Shown: piece after piece, positions 1 to 6,735 of the stretch
Position numbering within the stretch: the first letter of the stretch is position 1
How the letters are laid out: each line of letters starts with the position of its first letter
Source of the DNA: an uncultured Clostridia bacterium
Lineage (GTDB): Bacteria; Bacillota; Clostridia; Christensenellales; UBA1242
Assembly (NCBI GenBank): GCA_944377305.1
Contig: CALWEL010000013.1
Span: forward strand, 1 to 35,186
DNA: 35,186 nt
Reading direction: 5' to 3'
The notes under the pieces: model-generated
What the model was told of the DNA's origin: nothing
The model's database searches: none
What the model saw: only the letters and a program-made list of their open reading frames with translations
Translations under genes and position numbers: made by a program

Positions 1-96
1 TAATCTTTGAGTATCTAAATTGTCCTTCTTTGAGCCATTCTTTTTGCTCACATTAGAATCCTTACCAGCATTTGTCCTCTTGTCCTTATTATTCAT
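1..96 (-). CDS. N-terminal fragment of an unidentified protein
   Basis: The first 32 codons of a minus-strand gene that runs off the left edge. An ATG at 96 follows an AAGGAG site (101-106), which supports the start. The visible part is hydrophilic and rich in Lys, Asn and Asp, with no signal peptide or membrane segment yet. It lies two genes after rsmH, where many Bacillota have a penicillin-binding protein (pbpB/spoVD), and a basic cytoplasmic tail would fit such a type II membrane protein. That identity is a guess from position only. Two terminators and an independent promoter (151-180) separate it from rsmH and the FtsL-like gene, so it is not simply co-transcribed with them. Its promoter carries a G10 tract in the spacer. 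Confidence 0.55.
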   Translation of the reverse strand, partial: MNNKDKRTNAGKDSNVSKKNGSKKDNLDTQRL

Positions 97-136
97 ATTT
101 CTCCTTTGCTATTATTTTGTTTTCCCCACCGACATT

Positions 137-156
137 TATACTATACTTATAGTATA
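137..156. promoter_or_regulatory. 8-bp inverted repeat over -10 and start site, possible operator
   Basis: TATACTAT (137-144) and ATAGTATA (149-156) are perfect inverted 8-bp arms around a 4-nt centre. The right arm covers the -10 hexamer (151-156), and the left arm covers the expected transcription start and early leader of the gene starting at 96. A symmetric site here could bind a repressor. It could also be a by-product of the AT-rich composition. Confidence 0.35.
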
Positions 157-180
157 CCCCCCCCCCTTAGAAAAAGTCAA
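151..180 (-). promoter_or_regulatory. Promoter with poly-G spacer (putative phase-variable switch)
   Basis: On the minus strand TTGACT (175-180) and TATACT (151-156) are separated by 18 nt. The -10 proximal 10 nt of that spacer are all G (157-166). Predicted start is near 143, giving a leader of about 47 nt to the ATG at 96. Slippage by one G would change the spacer between the preferred 17 and 18-19 nt, as is known for the Neisseria porA promoter. The hexamers are read directly; the switching is inferred. Confidence 0.65.
157..166. repeat. Homopolymeric C10/G10 tract
   Basis: Ten consecutive C on the plus strand inside a segment that is otherwise mostly A and T. It is the only long G/C homopolymer seen in the window and falls exactly in a promoter spacer. 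Such tracts are prone to slipped-strand mispairing. Confidence 0.9.
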
Positions 181-423
181 CTAATTCAATGTGACATATT
201 TAATGTGAAATTTGCGTATATATTTTTTTATAAAGTATTCGATAATCAATATTCGTCCATCAAATACTTCAATTCATTAAAAAAATATATTTTTATTTCA
301 ATTGTTACAAATGATATATTAAATATTTTCATTAATTTATCAGATTAATACTAATAAGGGACCTAATGCCACTATTAACATAAGAGACAAAAGCAATAGT
401 TAAATTGTTTATTAAGTTGCTTT

Positions 424-475
424 TAAAAAGAAAAAAACTTGAAGCCACTAGAGCACTTAGCTCGGCCTTCAAGTT
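424..475 (-). terminator. Intrinsic terminator
   Basis: Arms CTTGAAG (438-444) and CTTCAAG (467-473), extended by an inner GAGC/GCTC pairing (451-454 with 460-463), form a strong hairpin. On the minus strand it is followed by T7-C-T5 (complement of 425-437). It lies about 60 nt beyond another terminator (536-566) and just downstream of a candidate promoter (487-514). Confidence 0.8.
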
Positions 476-480
476 AATCT
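424..480 (-). ncRNA. Candidate mini-transcript (promoter-to-terminator RNA of about 55 nt)
   Basis: The interval between the promoter-like site at 487-514 and the terminator at 424-475 has room only for a short RNA that is almost entirely the terminator hairpin. No start codon with a ribosome-binding site lies inside. It could be a small structured RNA, or the promoter may be spurious and the hairpin a backup terminator. Confidence 0.25.
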
Positions 481-486
481 ATATGT

Positions 487-514
487 ATAGTACTCAATAT
501 TTTGAAAAAGTCAA
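487..514 (-). promoter_or_regulatory. Possible promoter for mini-transcript
   Basis: TTGACT (509-514) and TACTAT (487-492) with a 16-nt spacer on the minus strand. The 12-mer GAAAAAGTCAAC (plus strand, 504-515) is identical to the one over the -35 region of the phase-variable promoter (170-181), so the two promoters may share ancestry or a regulator. Confidence 0.35.
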
Positions 515-535
515 CAATTTTTTGATGGTATTGAA

Positions 536-566
536 ACAAAAAAGATGATAAATTAATATCATCTTC
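536..566 (-). terminator. Terminator of the rsmH operon
   Basis: A perfect 9-bp stem AAGATGATA (542-550) / TATCATCTT (557-565) with a 6-nt loop. On the minus strand it is followed by T6. It begins 5 nt after the stop codon of the FtsL-like gene, so it should end the rsmH transcript. Confidence 0.8.
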
Positions 567-570
567 AAAT

Positions 571-1104
571 TTAGCCAAAGAAATTTCTAAACAAAATTGT
601 CAATTTATCAAAGAATGTTAATTCTTGTTTATCATCCCCATAATCTCGGGGAGGATTCAGCGACACCTCAATAGATGTGGTAGGATCTGAGACATCTGTG
701 AGACCATCTTGATAAATATCTATTATTTGTTCAGATTTCCCCTGAATAGTGTTTGCATTGTTATTGATATCTCTGTTCATAATTGTAAGAGTGGCGATAT
801 TGATGCCTACAAAGGACAGCAATAATGCAACTATGCTAATGTAAACACCCGTCAAAAGTTTTACACGCTTTCTTACAATTAGATTTTTTTCGTCTTCCTT
901 ACTCTTAAAAGTTTTGTTTTCTTCCAAAGTGTTGTTATCTACTCGTTTCAAACCTTTTAATTCAGGAGGCGATTTAACTTCTTTTTCACTTCTCAATAAA
1001 TCTTCAAGGCGCGGTAAATCTTCGAGCCTTTTTTCATTCTCTGTATGTTTTTTTTGCTCGGTATCAAATGTAATATTGGCAGAAGTTTCTTTTTCTGTTT
1101 CCAT
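571..1104 (-). CDS. FtsL-like single-pass membrane protein (positional assignment)
   Basis: A 177-residue protein with a charged cytoplasmic N-terminus (1-80, rich in Glu and Lys), one transmembrane helix (about 82-109) and a 65-70 residue outer domain. This is the type II bitopic layout of FtsL. It lies directly after rsmH (8 nt apart), the ftsL position in the division and cell-wall cluster. Its AGGTG ribosome-binding site overlaps the rsmH stop codon, so the two genes are probably translationally coupled. I see no clear leucine-zipper heptads in the outer part, which ends in a short hydrophobic/aromatic tail. FtsL is poorly conserved in sequence, so the assignment rests on position and topology. 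A terminator follows at once, so the usual downstream pbpB/murE genes are not part of this transcript. Confidence 0.6.
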   Translation of the reverse strand: METEKETSANITFDTEQKKHTENEKRLEDLPRLEDLLRSEKEVKSPPELKGLKRVDNNTLEENKTFKSKEDEKNLIVRKRVKLLTGVYISIVALLLSFVGINIATLTIMNRDINNNANTIQGKSEQIIDIYQDGLTDVSDPTTSIEVSLNPPRDYGDDKQELTFFDKLTILFRNFFG

Positions 1105-1111
1105 TGTTCAC

Positions 1112-2041
1112 CTACAATTTTTCGGCAATACGTAATTTTGCACTCGCCGATCGAGAATTGGTAATCAATTCCGTTTCTGTCGGTACTATAGGATGTTTTG
1201 TTATTAGCTTTATATCTGCTTTATGATTACATACACATTTGGGTAATCTTGGAGGACAAATACAATTTGTAGAGTGCAATTTGAATGCCTGTTTAACAAT
1301 TCGATCTTCTAAAGGATGAAATGTTATTATACATATTCTACCACATTTTTTTAATCTTGACAACATTTTTTCAATCGCGATTTCTAAATCTTTCAATTCA
1401 TTGTTCACTTCAATCCTGATAGCTTGAAAAGCTTTGTTGCATAAACTTGCTTTGTTTTGAAATTTTGGTGGATAACTTGAGATTATTATGTCACGTAATT
1501 GAAATGTGGTTTCGATAGGTTGTTTTTCTCTAATTTTCACAATCTTACGTGCTATTTGTCTAGCATTTTTTTCTTCTCCGTATGTATAGAGAATCTTGCT
1601 AAGTTCACTTTCACTATAATTATTTATAACATATTCAGCATCTAAAGATTGAGATTTGTCCATACGCATATCCAATCGTGCATCCTGTTTAAAACTAAAT
1701 CCACGAACGGCAGTATCCAATTGATAGCTACTTACTCCTAGATCAGCCAAAATTCCATCAACTTTTTCAATATTTACACTATCTAAAATCTCATCTATAT
1801 CAACGAAATTCCCTTTGATAAAAACTATTTTATCTAAATAATCTGTAAGTTTAATCCTCGCATAATTTAGTGCATCATCGTCTCTGTCTATACATATAAG
1901 TTTACCTAGAGTCAACCTTTTAACAATTTCAAGTGAATGTCCGCCACCTCCGGTCGTACAATCTATATAAACTCCATCAGGTTTAATGTTCAAACCTTGT
2001 ATGCTCTCCTGTTTCAAAACTGAAATATGTTTAAATTCCAT
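1112..2041 (-). CDS. rsmH: 16S rRNA (cytosine1402-N4)-methyltransferase RsmH
   Basis: RsmH (MraW) uses S-adenosylmethionine to methylate N4 of C1402 in the decoding centre of 16S rRNA. The 309 residues match the usual length. Visible motifs are the SAM-binding DCTTGGGGHS (about 28-37), the acidic DRDDDA turn after strand 2, ILADLGVSSYQLD, the RGFSF-LDMRM segment and ITFHPLEDRIVK near 240-250, the family's SFHSLEDR box. A Cys pair segment (CICPPRLPKCVC) near 260-275 is also typical. The ATG at 2041 follows AAAGGA. mraZ, the usual upstream partner, is absent; a phosphoesterase gene lies upstream instead. The FtsL-like gene follows 8 nt downstream. Confidence 0.97.
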   Translation of the reverse strand: MEFKHISVLKQESIQGLNIKPDGVYIDCTTGGGGHSLEIVKRLTLGKLICIDRDDDALNYARIKLTDYLDKIVFIKGNFVDIDEILDSVNIEKVDGILADLGVSSYQLDTAVRGFSFKQDARLDMRMDKSQSLDAEYVINNYSESELSKILYTYGEEKNARQIARKIVKIREKQPIETTFQLRDIIISSYPPKFQNKASLCNKAFQAIRIEVNNELKDLEIAIEKMLSRLKKCGRICIITFHPLEDRIVKQAFKLHSTNCICPPRLPKCVCNHKADIKLITKHPIVPTETELITNSRSASAKLRIAEKL

Positions 2042-2282
2042 TCTCTATCCTTTAATTATATCTTTATATTTTAACATTAAGTTGATATGCTCGCTATCAT
2101 TCTGATAAATTTTGTTTTTATATGACTTTTATATAATTAATTTTCATCTATACAATGTCTAATCATAAAGCAATGCAATTTTTTTATCCATTATTTAAAT
2201 TTTTTAGTTAAAATTTTTATAAATTTTTGAAATTTTCAGATTTTTTATTAATTTTTTCAAAATTTATATAATAATTATTAAA

Positions 2283-2978
2283 TTAATCGATTTCAACTAA
2301 TTTATTTTTCACAGCATCACAACTAGTTAAGTAATATTCAATTCCATTAATATTGTTTTTAAACATTTTTGGATTTACATATCCGTGTAGATGACCAAAG
2401 ACAACTTTATAGACGCCATATTCCTCAAGTAATTTTGTGAACGCTGAAGGCTCTACCTTATTATTAAAAGGTGGATAGTGAGTGATATAAATTATTTTTT
2501 CATTTTTTCCTTGCAACTTTTTTGCCGATTTCATAGAAAGTTCTAATCTTATCAATTCACGATCATAAATTCGTCTATTCTCTTCGGTATTGTATTTGCC
2601 TTCTGGAATTAGCCATCCTCTATTTCCGCAAAATATGTAATCACCAATTTTAACTGCATCATTTTGTAAAGCGTAAGTATTGGGTGGCAATTTCTCTCGT
2701 ACACGACTGACGCTACTCCACCAGTAATCGTGATTTCCTCGAATTAATATTTTAGTTCCCTTTAGATTTCGCAAAAATTCAAAATCTGGTATAACTTCTT
2801 CCAATTTCATTGCCCAACTATAATCCCCAGCTAAAATTACCACATCATCGTCAGTTACAAGGGTATTCCAGCTGTCAATAATTTTATCCAAATAATTGTG
2901 CCAAACAGGACCAAAAATATCCATCGGTTTCGTATTATTTATATCCAAATGCAAGTCGCTAATTGAAAATATCTTCAT
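2283..2978 (-). CDS. Calcineurin-like metallophosphoesterase (COG1768-type)
   Basis: The 231 residues contain the complete dinuclear-metal phosphoesterase signature: SDLHLD (6-11), AGDYSW (50-55), RGNHDYWW (79-86), THYPP (about 166-170) and GHLHG (about 196-200). These provide the Asp, His and Asn ligands. The Trp-rich NHDYWW form is what I associate with the COG1768 group of predicted phosphohydrolases; its substrate is not known. No signal peptide, so cytoplasmic. The ATG at 2978 follows a strong AAAGGAG site. The gene precedes rsmH by 241 bp of AT-rich DNA. Confidence 0.9.
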   Translation of the reverse strand: MKIFSISDLHLDINNTKPMDIFGPVWHNYLDKIIDSWNTLVTDDDVVILAGDYSWAMKLEEVIPDFEFLRNLKGTKILIRGNHDYWWSSVSRVREKLPPNTYALQNDAVKIGDYIFCGNRGWLIPEGKYNTEENRRIYDRELIRLELSMKSAKKLQGKNEKIIYITHYPPFNNKVEPSAFTKLLEEYGVYKVVFGHLHGYVNPKMFKNNINGIEYYLTSCDAVKNKLVEID

Positions 2979-3141
2979 AATTCACTCTCCTTTTTACTTT
3001 CAAATAGCGACTTATGCATCTTAACATCAAATGATATTCTACATTTAAGAATAAGAAGCTAACAAATGTTAGACTAAAAACGTTTAACAATTTAGAATTT
3101 GTCCAGTTTGTAATACGATCGCTAATTGTTATTTCCTTCAT
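2959..3141 (-). CDS. Possible 60-residue protein upstream of the phosphoesterase
   Basis: A short reading frame whose ATG at 3141 follows a plausible AGAAGGA site. It ends by overlapping the phosphoesterase start by 20 nt, which would allow translational coupling. The product has a hydrophobic middle (about 18-38) and a basic C-terminus. I do not recognise it, and the phosphoesterase has its own strong ribosome-binding site. It may be a leader peptide, a small membrane protein or a chance frame. Confidence 0.25.
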   Translation of the reverse strand: MKEITISDRITNWTNSKLLNVFSLTFVSFLFLNVEYHLMLRCISRYLKVKRRVNYEDIFN

Positions 3142-3332
3142 ATTTTTCCTTCTACTAAGTTATAATTTTCATATTTAAAATATTAAAATTAGGAAAATAA
3201 TTTGCACTTAATAATTTTTCATAATTTAATATTAACTATTAAAGATCTCAATCTTAATGACCAAGAATGCCAAACACTAAAATGATAAAAACTCAATATC
3301 AAAAATCCTTGTACATATTATATGCTATAATT

Positions 3333-3917
3333 TTATTTAGAAATTGAATGATTGTATTTCTCATTTCGCTTATATGCCAGCATCAATTTAGGTCGATTGT
3401 ATCGCTGTACCATAACGGGAAGAATTTGCAAGATAAAATTAAAAATAGCTAGCGGAATACCTACTATTAACCACAATTTTAAGTTGACAATAACTACTAA
3501 AAACCCAAATATTGCACTTATTATATGCATTACTTCTGCATAAACCGTTTCCTCCATAAATTTAAATAGATACACATTATCTTTCATATCTACAACTTCA
3601 CGCTTGCCAAATCCAGTAAGTGCCTTTCCCGATTCAGGAATCAAATCTTTCCATTTTCTGATGCCTAATCTCACATAATATTTGCTTTCCCATTTGTGCA
3701 CAGTATAAATTTTATTAAATGGATTCATCCATCGCTTAGGTAATAATCGGACTATGATTGCAACTAAAGCGTCAATAAATAGTAGAAATAATAATGAAAA
3801 TAAAATTGACAATAATATTACACCATCTGAAAGTGAATATACTTTTGTTCCCACACTGACTGCTAAGATACTTGTCAAAACACAACCTATAAAGATAATA
3901 AATATATACAATTTCAT
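3333..3917 (-). CDS. CrtO-like membrane protein (glycosyl-4,4'-diaponeurosporenoate acyltransferase family)
   Basis: About 194 residues with hydrophobic segments near the N-terminus (two helices, about 2-45) and near the C-terminus (about 130-170). Between them is the motif-like stretch W-x-K-Y-Y-V-R-L-G-I-R-K-W-K-D-L-I-P-E, with G-x-x-L-x-G-F-G-K just after. This resembles the small CrtO acyltransferase family named from staphyloxanthin synthesis. No carotenoid genes are nearby, so the substrate is unknown and another lipid is likely. An ATG at 3950 would add 12 residues, but 3917 is preferred because TACAAT lies 6 nt upstream of it, the leaderless arrangement seen at other genes here. Neither start has a Shine-Dalgarno site. 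Confidence 0.6.
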   Translation of the reverse strand: MKLYIFIIFIGCVLTSILAVSVGTKVYSLSDGVILLSILFSLLFLLFIDALVAIIVRLLPKRWMNPFNKIYTVHKWESKYYVRLGIRKWKDLIPESGKALTGFGKREVVDMKDNVYLFKFMEETVYAEVMHIISAIFGFLVVIVNLKLWLIVGIPLAIFNFILQILPVMVQRYNRPKLMLAYKRNEKYNHSISK

Positions 3918-3923
3918 ATAATT

Positions 3924-3957
3924 ATTGTAGATTACCACATAAATTGACATTTGTCAA
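3924..3957 (-). promoter_or_regulatory. Promoter region with TTGACA/TGTCAA inverted repeat
   Basis: On the minus strand TACAAT (3924-3929) ends 6 nt before the preferred ATG at 3917. Upstream, TTGACA and TGTCAA (3944-3957) form a 6-bp inverted repeat with a 2-nt centre. TTGACA at 3951-3956 sits 17 nt from TAATCT and 21 nt from TACAAT, so the exact hexamer pair is uncertain. Confidence 0.4.
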
Positions 3958-4438
3958 ATTTATTATGAAATTAAAATATTTTTATTTTTTGGACATATTT
4001 TAAAAAATTTCAAAAATATCAAATTCAATGAAGATTTTTATAATATTATCGGCATTTTCAACGATTCATTTTTAACAATTTCCAATTAACAAGAACATTC
4101 ACAAGTACATATATATAATGACTATTAAAATCCGCTTACTCTTCTCATCAATTCCATTATATTTTACTAATCAAATCGTTAATAAAATCAATATTTAGAT
4201 TAATTTTTTTATTATATTTTATTCCATAAATCCAAACTTGATTTTAAATCTGCAAATGATCGTAAAGTGAATCTATATAATTAGAAATTGGATTATTAAA
4301 TTTTCGAAAATTATATGTAATTCTATCTTTTTGCACAATCAATTTTAATACAATCATAAAAGAAAATTACACTCTGAATAGACATTCACACTTTTTTATT
4401 AAGTCGAATAATATGTATTAGTATCATAGGAGGTTAAA
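3958..4438. other. AT-rich intergenic region
   Basis: About 480 bp between two divergent genes. No reading frame with a ribosome-binding site, no RNA gene and no strong hairpin was found. The end carries the AGGAGG site of the next gene (about 4429-4434). I could not identify a convincing housekeeping promoter for it; a sporulation-type promoter is possible but not clear. Confidence 0.6.
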
Positions 4439-5104
4439 ATGTCTTTTTATACAGATTCTAGACCAGGAATTTTCCCAGGTCAAACGAACAATGTTATGAA
4501 TGGACTTTGTGAACGTATTTGTATTCAAGCCACAAAAGTATTTGATGCTTGCATCTCACAAGTACAGCTTGAAGACTATTCTTTAACATTGACAAACTTT
4601 AATCCTGCTGGCCCCACCACTCCTCTAACATTTGTAAGTGGAAACTCGCTAGGCAGTAGCGCAACTGTTAGCAATCTAACCATTACTAGATTTGAAGATA
4701 GACCTAACTTTGCTCGAGTTCAGGCAAATATCAATATACCTGTGACAGTTACATATACAGATCAAAATAATGTGCCAGGCACCGCTGAAGGCACAATCAC
4801 TATGACTCAAGACGTCATTTTGTACGTTCCACAACCATCTCTCACTCCGATTGATGTAATTGCTTTTGGAAGTGCCGTGATAGCTAGCGGCGTGTACAAT
4901 ACAACTACTGGTGGATTTACAATCTCCGCTTGTGTCACAACTATATTGAAAGTTGTAGCAGTAGTTGATGTGCTCGTGCCAAGTTATGGATATTGTCCAA
5001 TACCACCTTGCACGCCATTCACTGGTAATGATGTTTGTCCTGGAGTGTTTGATTTACCTTTATATCCAACGGCAGTCTCTCCGCAATCAACCAATTCTAG
5101 ATAA
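4439..5104 (+). CDS. Conserved Cys-containing protein of unknown function
   Basis: A 221-residue protein with a strong AGGAGG site. Seven cysteines occur in two groups: C24, C28 and C38 in an N-terminal segment (CERICIQATKVFDACI), and three in a Pro-rich C-terminal segment (CPIPPC followed by VCPG). A further Cys lies near 166. The middle is Thr/Val/Ile-rich and looks like beta-strands. No signal peptide or transmembrane helix is evident. I recall similar clostridial hypothetical proteins with the same N-terminal Cys motif but cannot give a name or function. The features would fit a disulfide-linked surface or spore-layer protein, which is inference only. It is monocistronic, with its own terminator. 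Confidence 0.85.
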   Translation: MSFYTDSRPGIFPGQTNNVMNGLCERICIQATKVFDACISQVQLEDYSLTLTNFNPAGPTTPLTFVSGNSLGSSATVSNLTITRFEDRPNFARVQANINIPVTVTYTDQNNVPGTAEGTITMTQDVILYVPQPSLTPIDVIAFGSAVIASGVYNTTTGGFTISACVTTILKVVAVVDVLVPSYGYCPIPPCTPFTGNDVCPGVFDLPLYPTAVSPQSTNSR

Positions 5105-5126
5105 TTTCAAATCGTAAATCTAACAT

Positions 5127-5158
5127 AAAAATTACTGCGTTAAACGCAGTAATTTTTT
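5127..5158. terminator. Bidirectional terminator
   Basis: A stem of about 12 bp with core ATTACTGCG (5131-5139) / CGCAGTAAT (5145-5153) and loop TTAAA, with T6 on the plus side and a T5 run on the minus side. It separates the Cys-containing protein gene (plus) from the convergent MscS gene (minus). Confidence 0.9.
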
Positions 5159-5256
5159 CATTATATATATCTACTAAAGAATACTGAATAATAGTGAATA
5201 AAATTTCATTCAATATATTTAAGAACGATATATTATATTTTATCAAATTGAAAATC

Positions 5257-6264
5257 TTATTTCTCAGAATTTTCATCATTTTTTTCATTATTCACTATTT
5301 CATCGGCTTTTTCTATATTTTTGTTCTTACCTTTTTTCTTTTTCGTATGAAGCTTATCCTTGAAAATATGAAATACATCTTTTTCTTTCTTTTCCCTTCT
5401 TACTTTTTCCACTCGTTTAGGAAGAGAGGATCCTATGACTGGAACCTTTATATGATCTTTCCTTTCTCTTACTTCAAGCTGATTGAATGGCACTGAAATA
5501 TTGTTTCGTTTAAATTCATTGTATACCCATTCTACTACATAGTAATAAACATCCCAATAATCATCATTATCACACCAACAATTCGCAAAGAAATCAAGAC
5601 TTGAAGCATTCATTGTTTTTAATCTACAAAATGGTTCGGGATCCAAATAAACTCGACCATCACTTTTCATAACGTCTATTACAATTTTCTTGACAAGTTC
5701 AATATCACTTTCATAAGCTACCGAAAATGTGATATCTACTCTCCTTTTTTCGTTGGCACCAAGATTCACTACTGAATTATTGACAATCGTTGAATTTGGA
5801 ATAGTTATCTTTTTATTATCGCTAGTAAGAAGTGTTGTAAACAGGAAATTAATATCTGTAATGTTTCCTTCCACACCATCTACAACGATATAATCACCTT
5901 TTTTAAACATATGATTGGATACGACAACAATTCCGTTTGCTAGGTTTGCCATATTATTTTCCAACGCCATACCAACTGCGAGGATCAAAGCGCTTATTGC
6001 CGTCAATATACCTGAAATTTCTATTCCGATTCTATCTAGCAACAAAAGAATCAACAATAACCATAAACAAAATTTTACTGCTGTACAGATGAATTGCTGA
6101 GCAATTTTTTCCATCTTAGTTTTTGATAACACTTTCCTAAGTAATCGCAAAACAATTTTGATAATAATTATACCCAAAATTAAAATTACGAAAAATAATA
6201 CAATGTTCCAAATATTTGTTTCAAAATAACTTACAATCCTATTCCATATATTTGACCAATCCAT
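5257..6264 (-). CDS. Small-conductance mechanosensitive channel, MscS family
   Basis: A 335-residue inner-membrane channel that opens under membrane tension and releases solutes during hypo-osmotic shock. Three helices are visible (about 17-42, 60-82 and 85-112). The last is the pore-lining TM3, rich in Ala/Gly (ISALILAVGMALENNMANLA), continuing into a VVVSNHMFKKGDYIVV segment. The MscS beta-domain follows (VDGVEGNITDINFLFTTL, then TIPNSTIVNNSVVN) and an alpha/beta C-terminal domain to about 275. The last 60 residues are a highly charged Lys/Glu tail that is not part of the core family. An AAGGAGG site precedes the ATG at 6264. Single-gene transcript. Confidence 0.93.
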   Translation of the reverse strand: MDWSNIWNRIVSYFETNIWNIVLFFVILILGIIIIKIVLRLLRKVLSKTKMEKIAQQFICTAVKFCLWLLLILLLLDRIGIEISGILTAISALILAVGMALENNMANLANGIVVVSNHMFKKGDYIVVDGVEGNITDINFLFTTLLTSDNKKITIPNSTIVNNSVVNLGANEKRRVDITFSVAYESDIELVKKIVIDVMKSDGRVYLDPEPFCRLKTMNASSLDFFANCWCDNDDYWDVYYYVVEWVYNEFKRNNISVPFNQLEVRERKDHIKVPVIGSSLPKRVEKVRREKKEKDVFHIFKDKLHTKKKKGKNKNIEKADEIVNNEKNDENSEK

Positions 6265-6633
6265 TTTCCCTCCTTAGTAATCTATTTAAGATATATTAAT
6301 ACACTATAGATGTTTAGTCAATTAAATAAGATATAATTTGATAAAATTTTTGTTGTCTATCAGAATATTATATATCTTTAAATATAATTACAATCAATTT
6401 TATTAACACATTTTAAACAAAATAATTTTAATAAAAATATATTTGAATTTATGCATAACATTTTTAATAAAAAATCGTTACAACTAAGCTTTTATTTAAT
6501 TTAAAATAAAAAAATTTTTGAAAATTTCAAAAAAAACCATCAAAAATATAATTATTTTTAGAAAAAAATAAAGTTTTTTATTTTTTCAAAAAACTATTAA
6601 TAGATGAAAAATCAAATTTTGCAAAATAATCTG
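6265..6633. other. AT-rich intergenic region
   Basis: Contains the upstream region of the MscS gene and long runs of A and T. No gene, RNA or stable GC-containing hairpin was found. The clpC terminator follows at 6634-6690. Confidence 0.6.
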
Positions 6634-6690
6634 ATTAAAAAAATAAGATCATTTTAATGTTCTATCGACATTCTTAATGATCTTATTTGT
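6634..6690 (-). terminator. Terminator of the ctsR-mcsA-mcsB-clpC operon
   Basis: Long hairpin with outer arms AAATAAGATCATT (6641-6653) / AATGATCTTATTT (6676-6688) and inner arms AATGT (6656-6660) / ACATT (6668-6672). On the minus strand it is followed by T7. It lies about 45 nt past the clpC stop. Confidence 0.9.
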
Positions 6691-6735
6691 ATATTGATAT
6701 TTACTAGCTAAGGGAGTCATCTCAATTAAACAATA

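Noticed and set aside
106..348. An 80-residue plus-strand frame at the left end
   Set aside because: It runs through the promoter and poly-C tract, has no good ribosome-binding site and is rich in Phe, Tyr and Ile as expected from AT-rich noncoding DNA.
4375..4414. Sporulation-type promoter upstream of the Cys-containing protein gene
   Set aside because: TGAATA and AATAATAT resemble parts of sigma-G or sigma-K promoters, but the spacing and the second element do not fit well enough.
5194..5496. A 100-residue plus-strand frame
   Set aside because: Antisense to the end of the MscS gene, Phe-rich, no ribosome-binding site.
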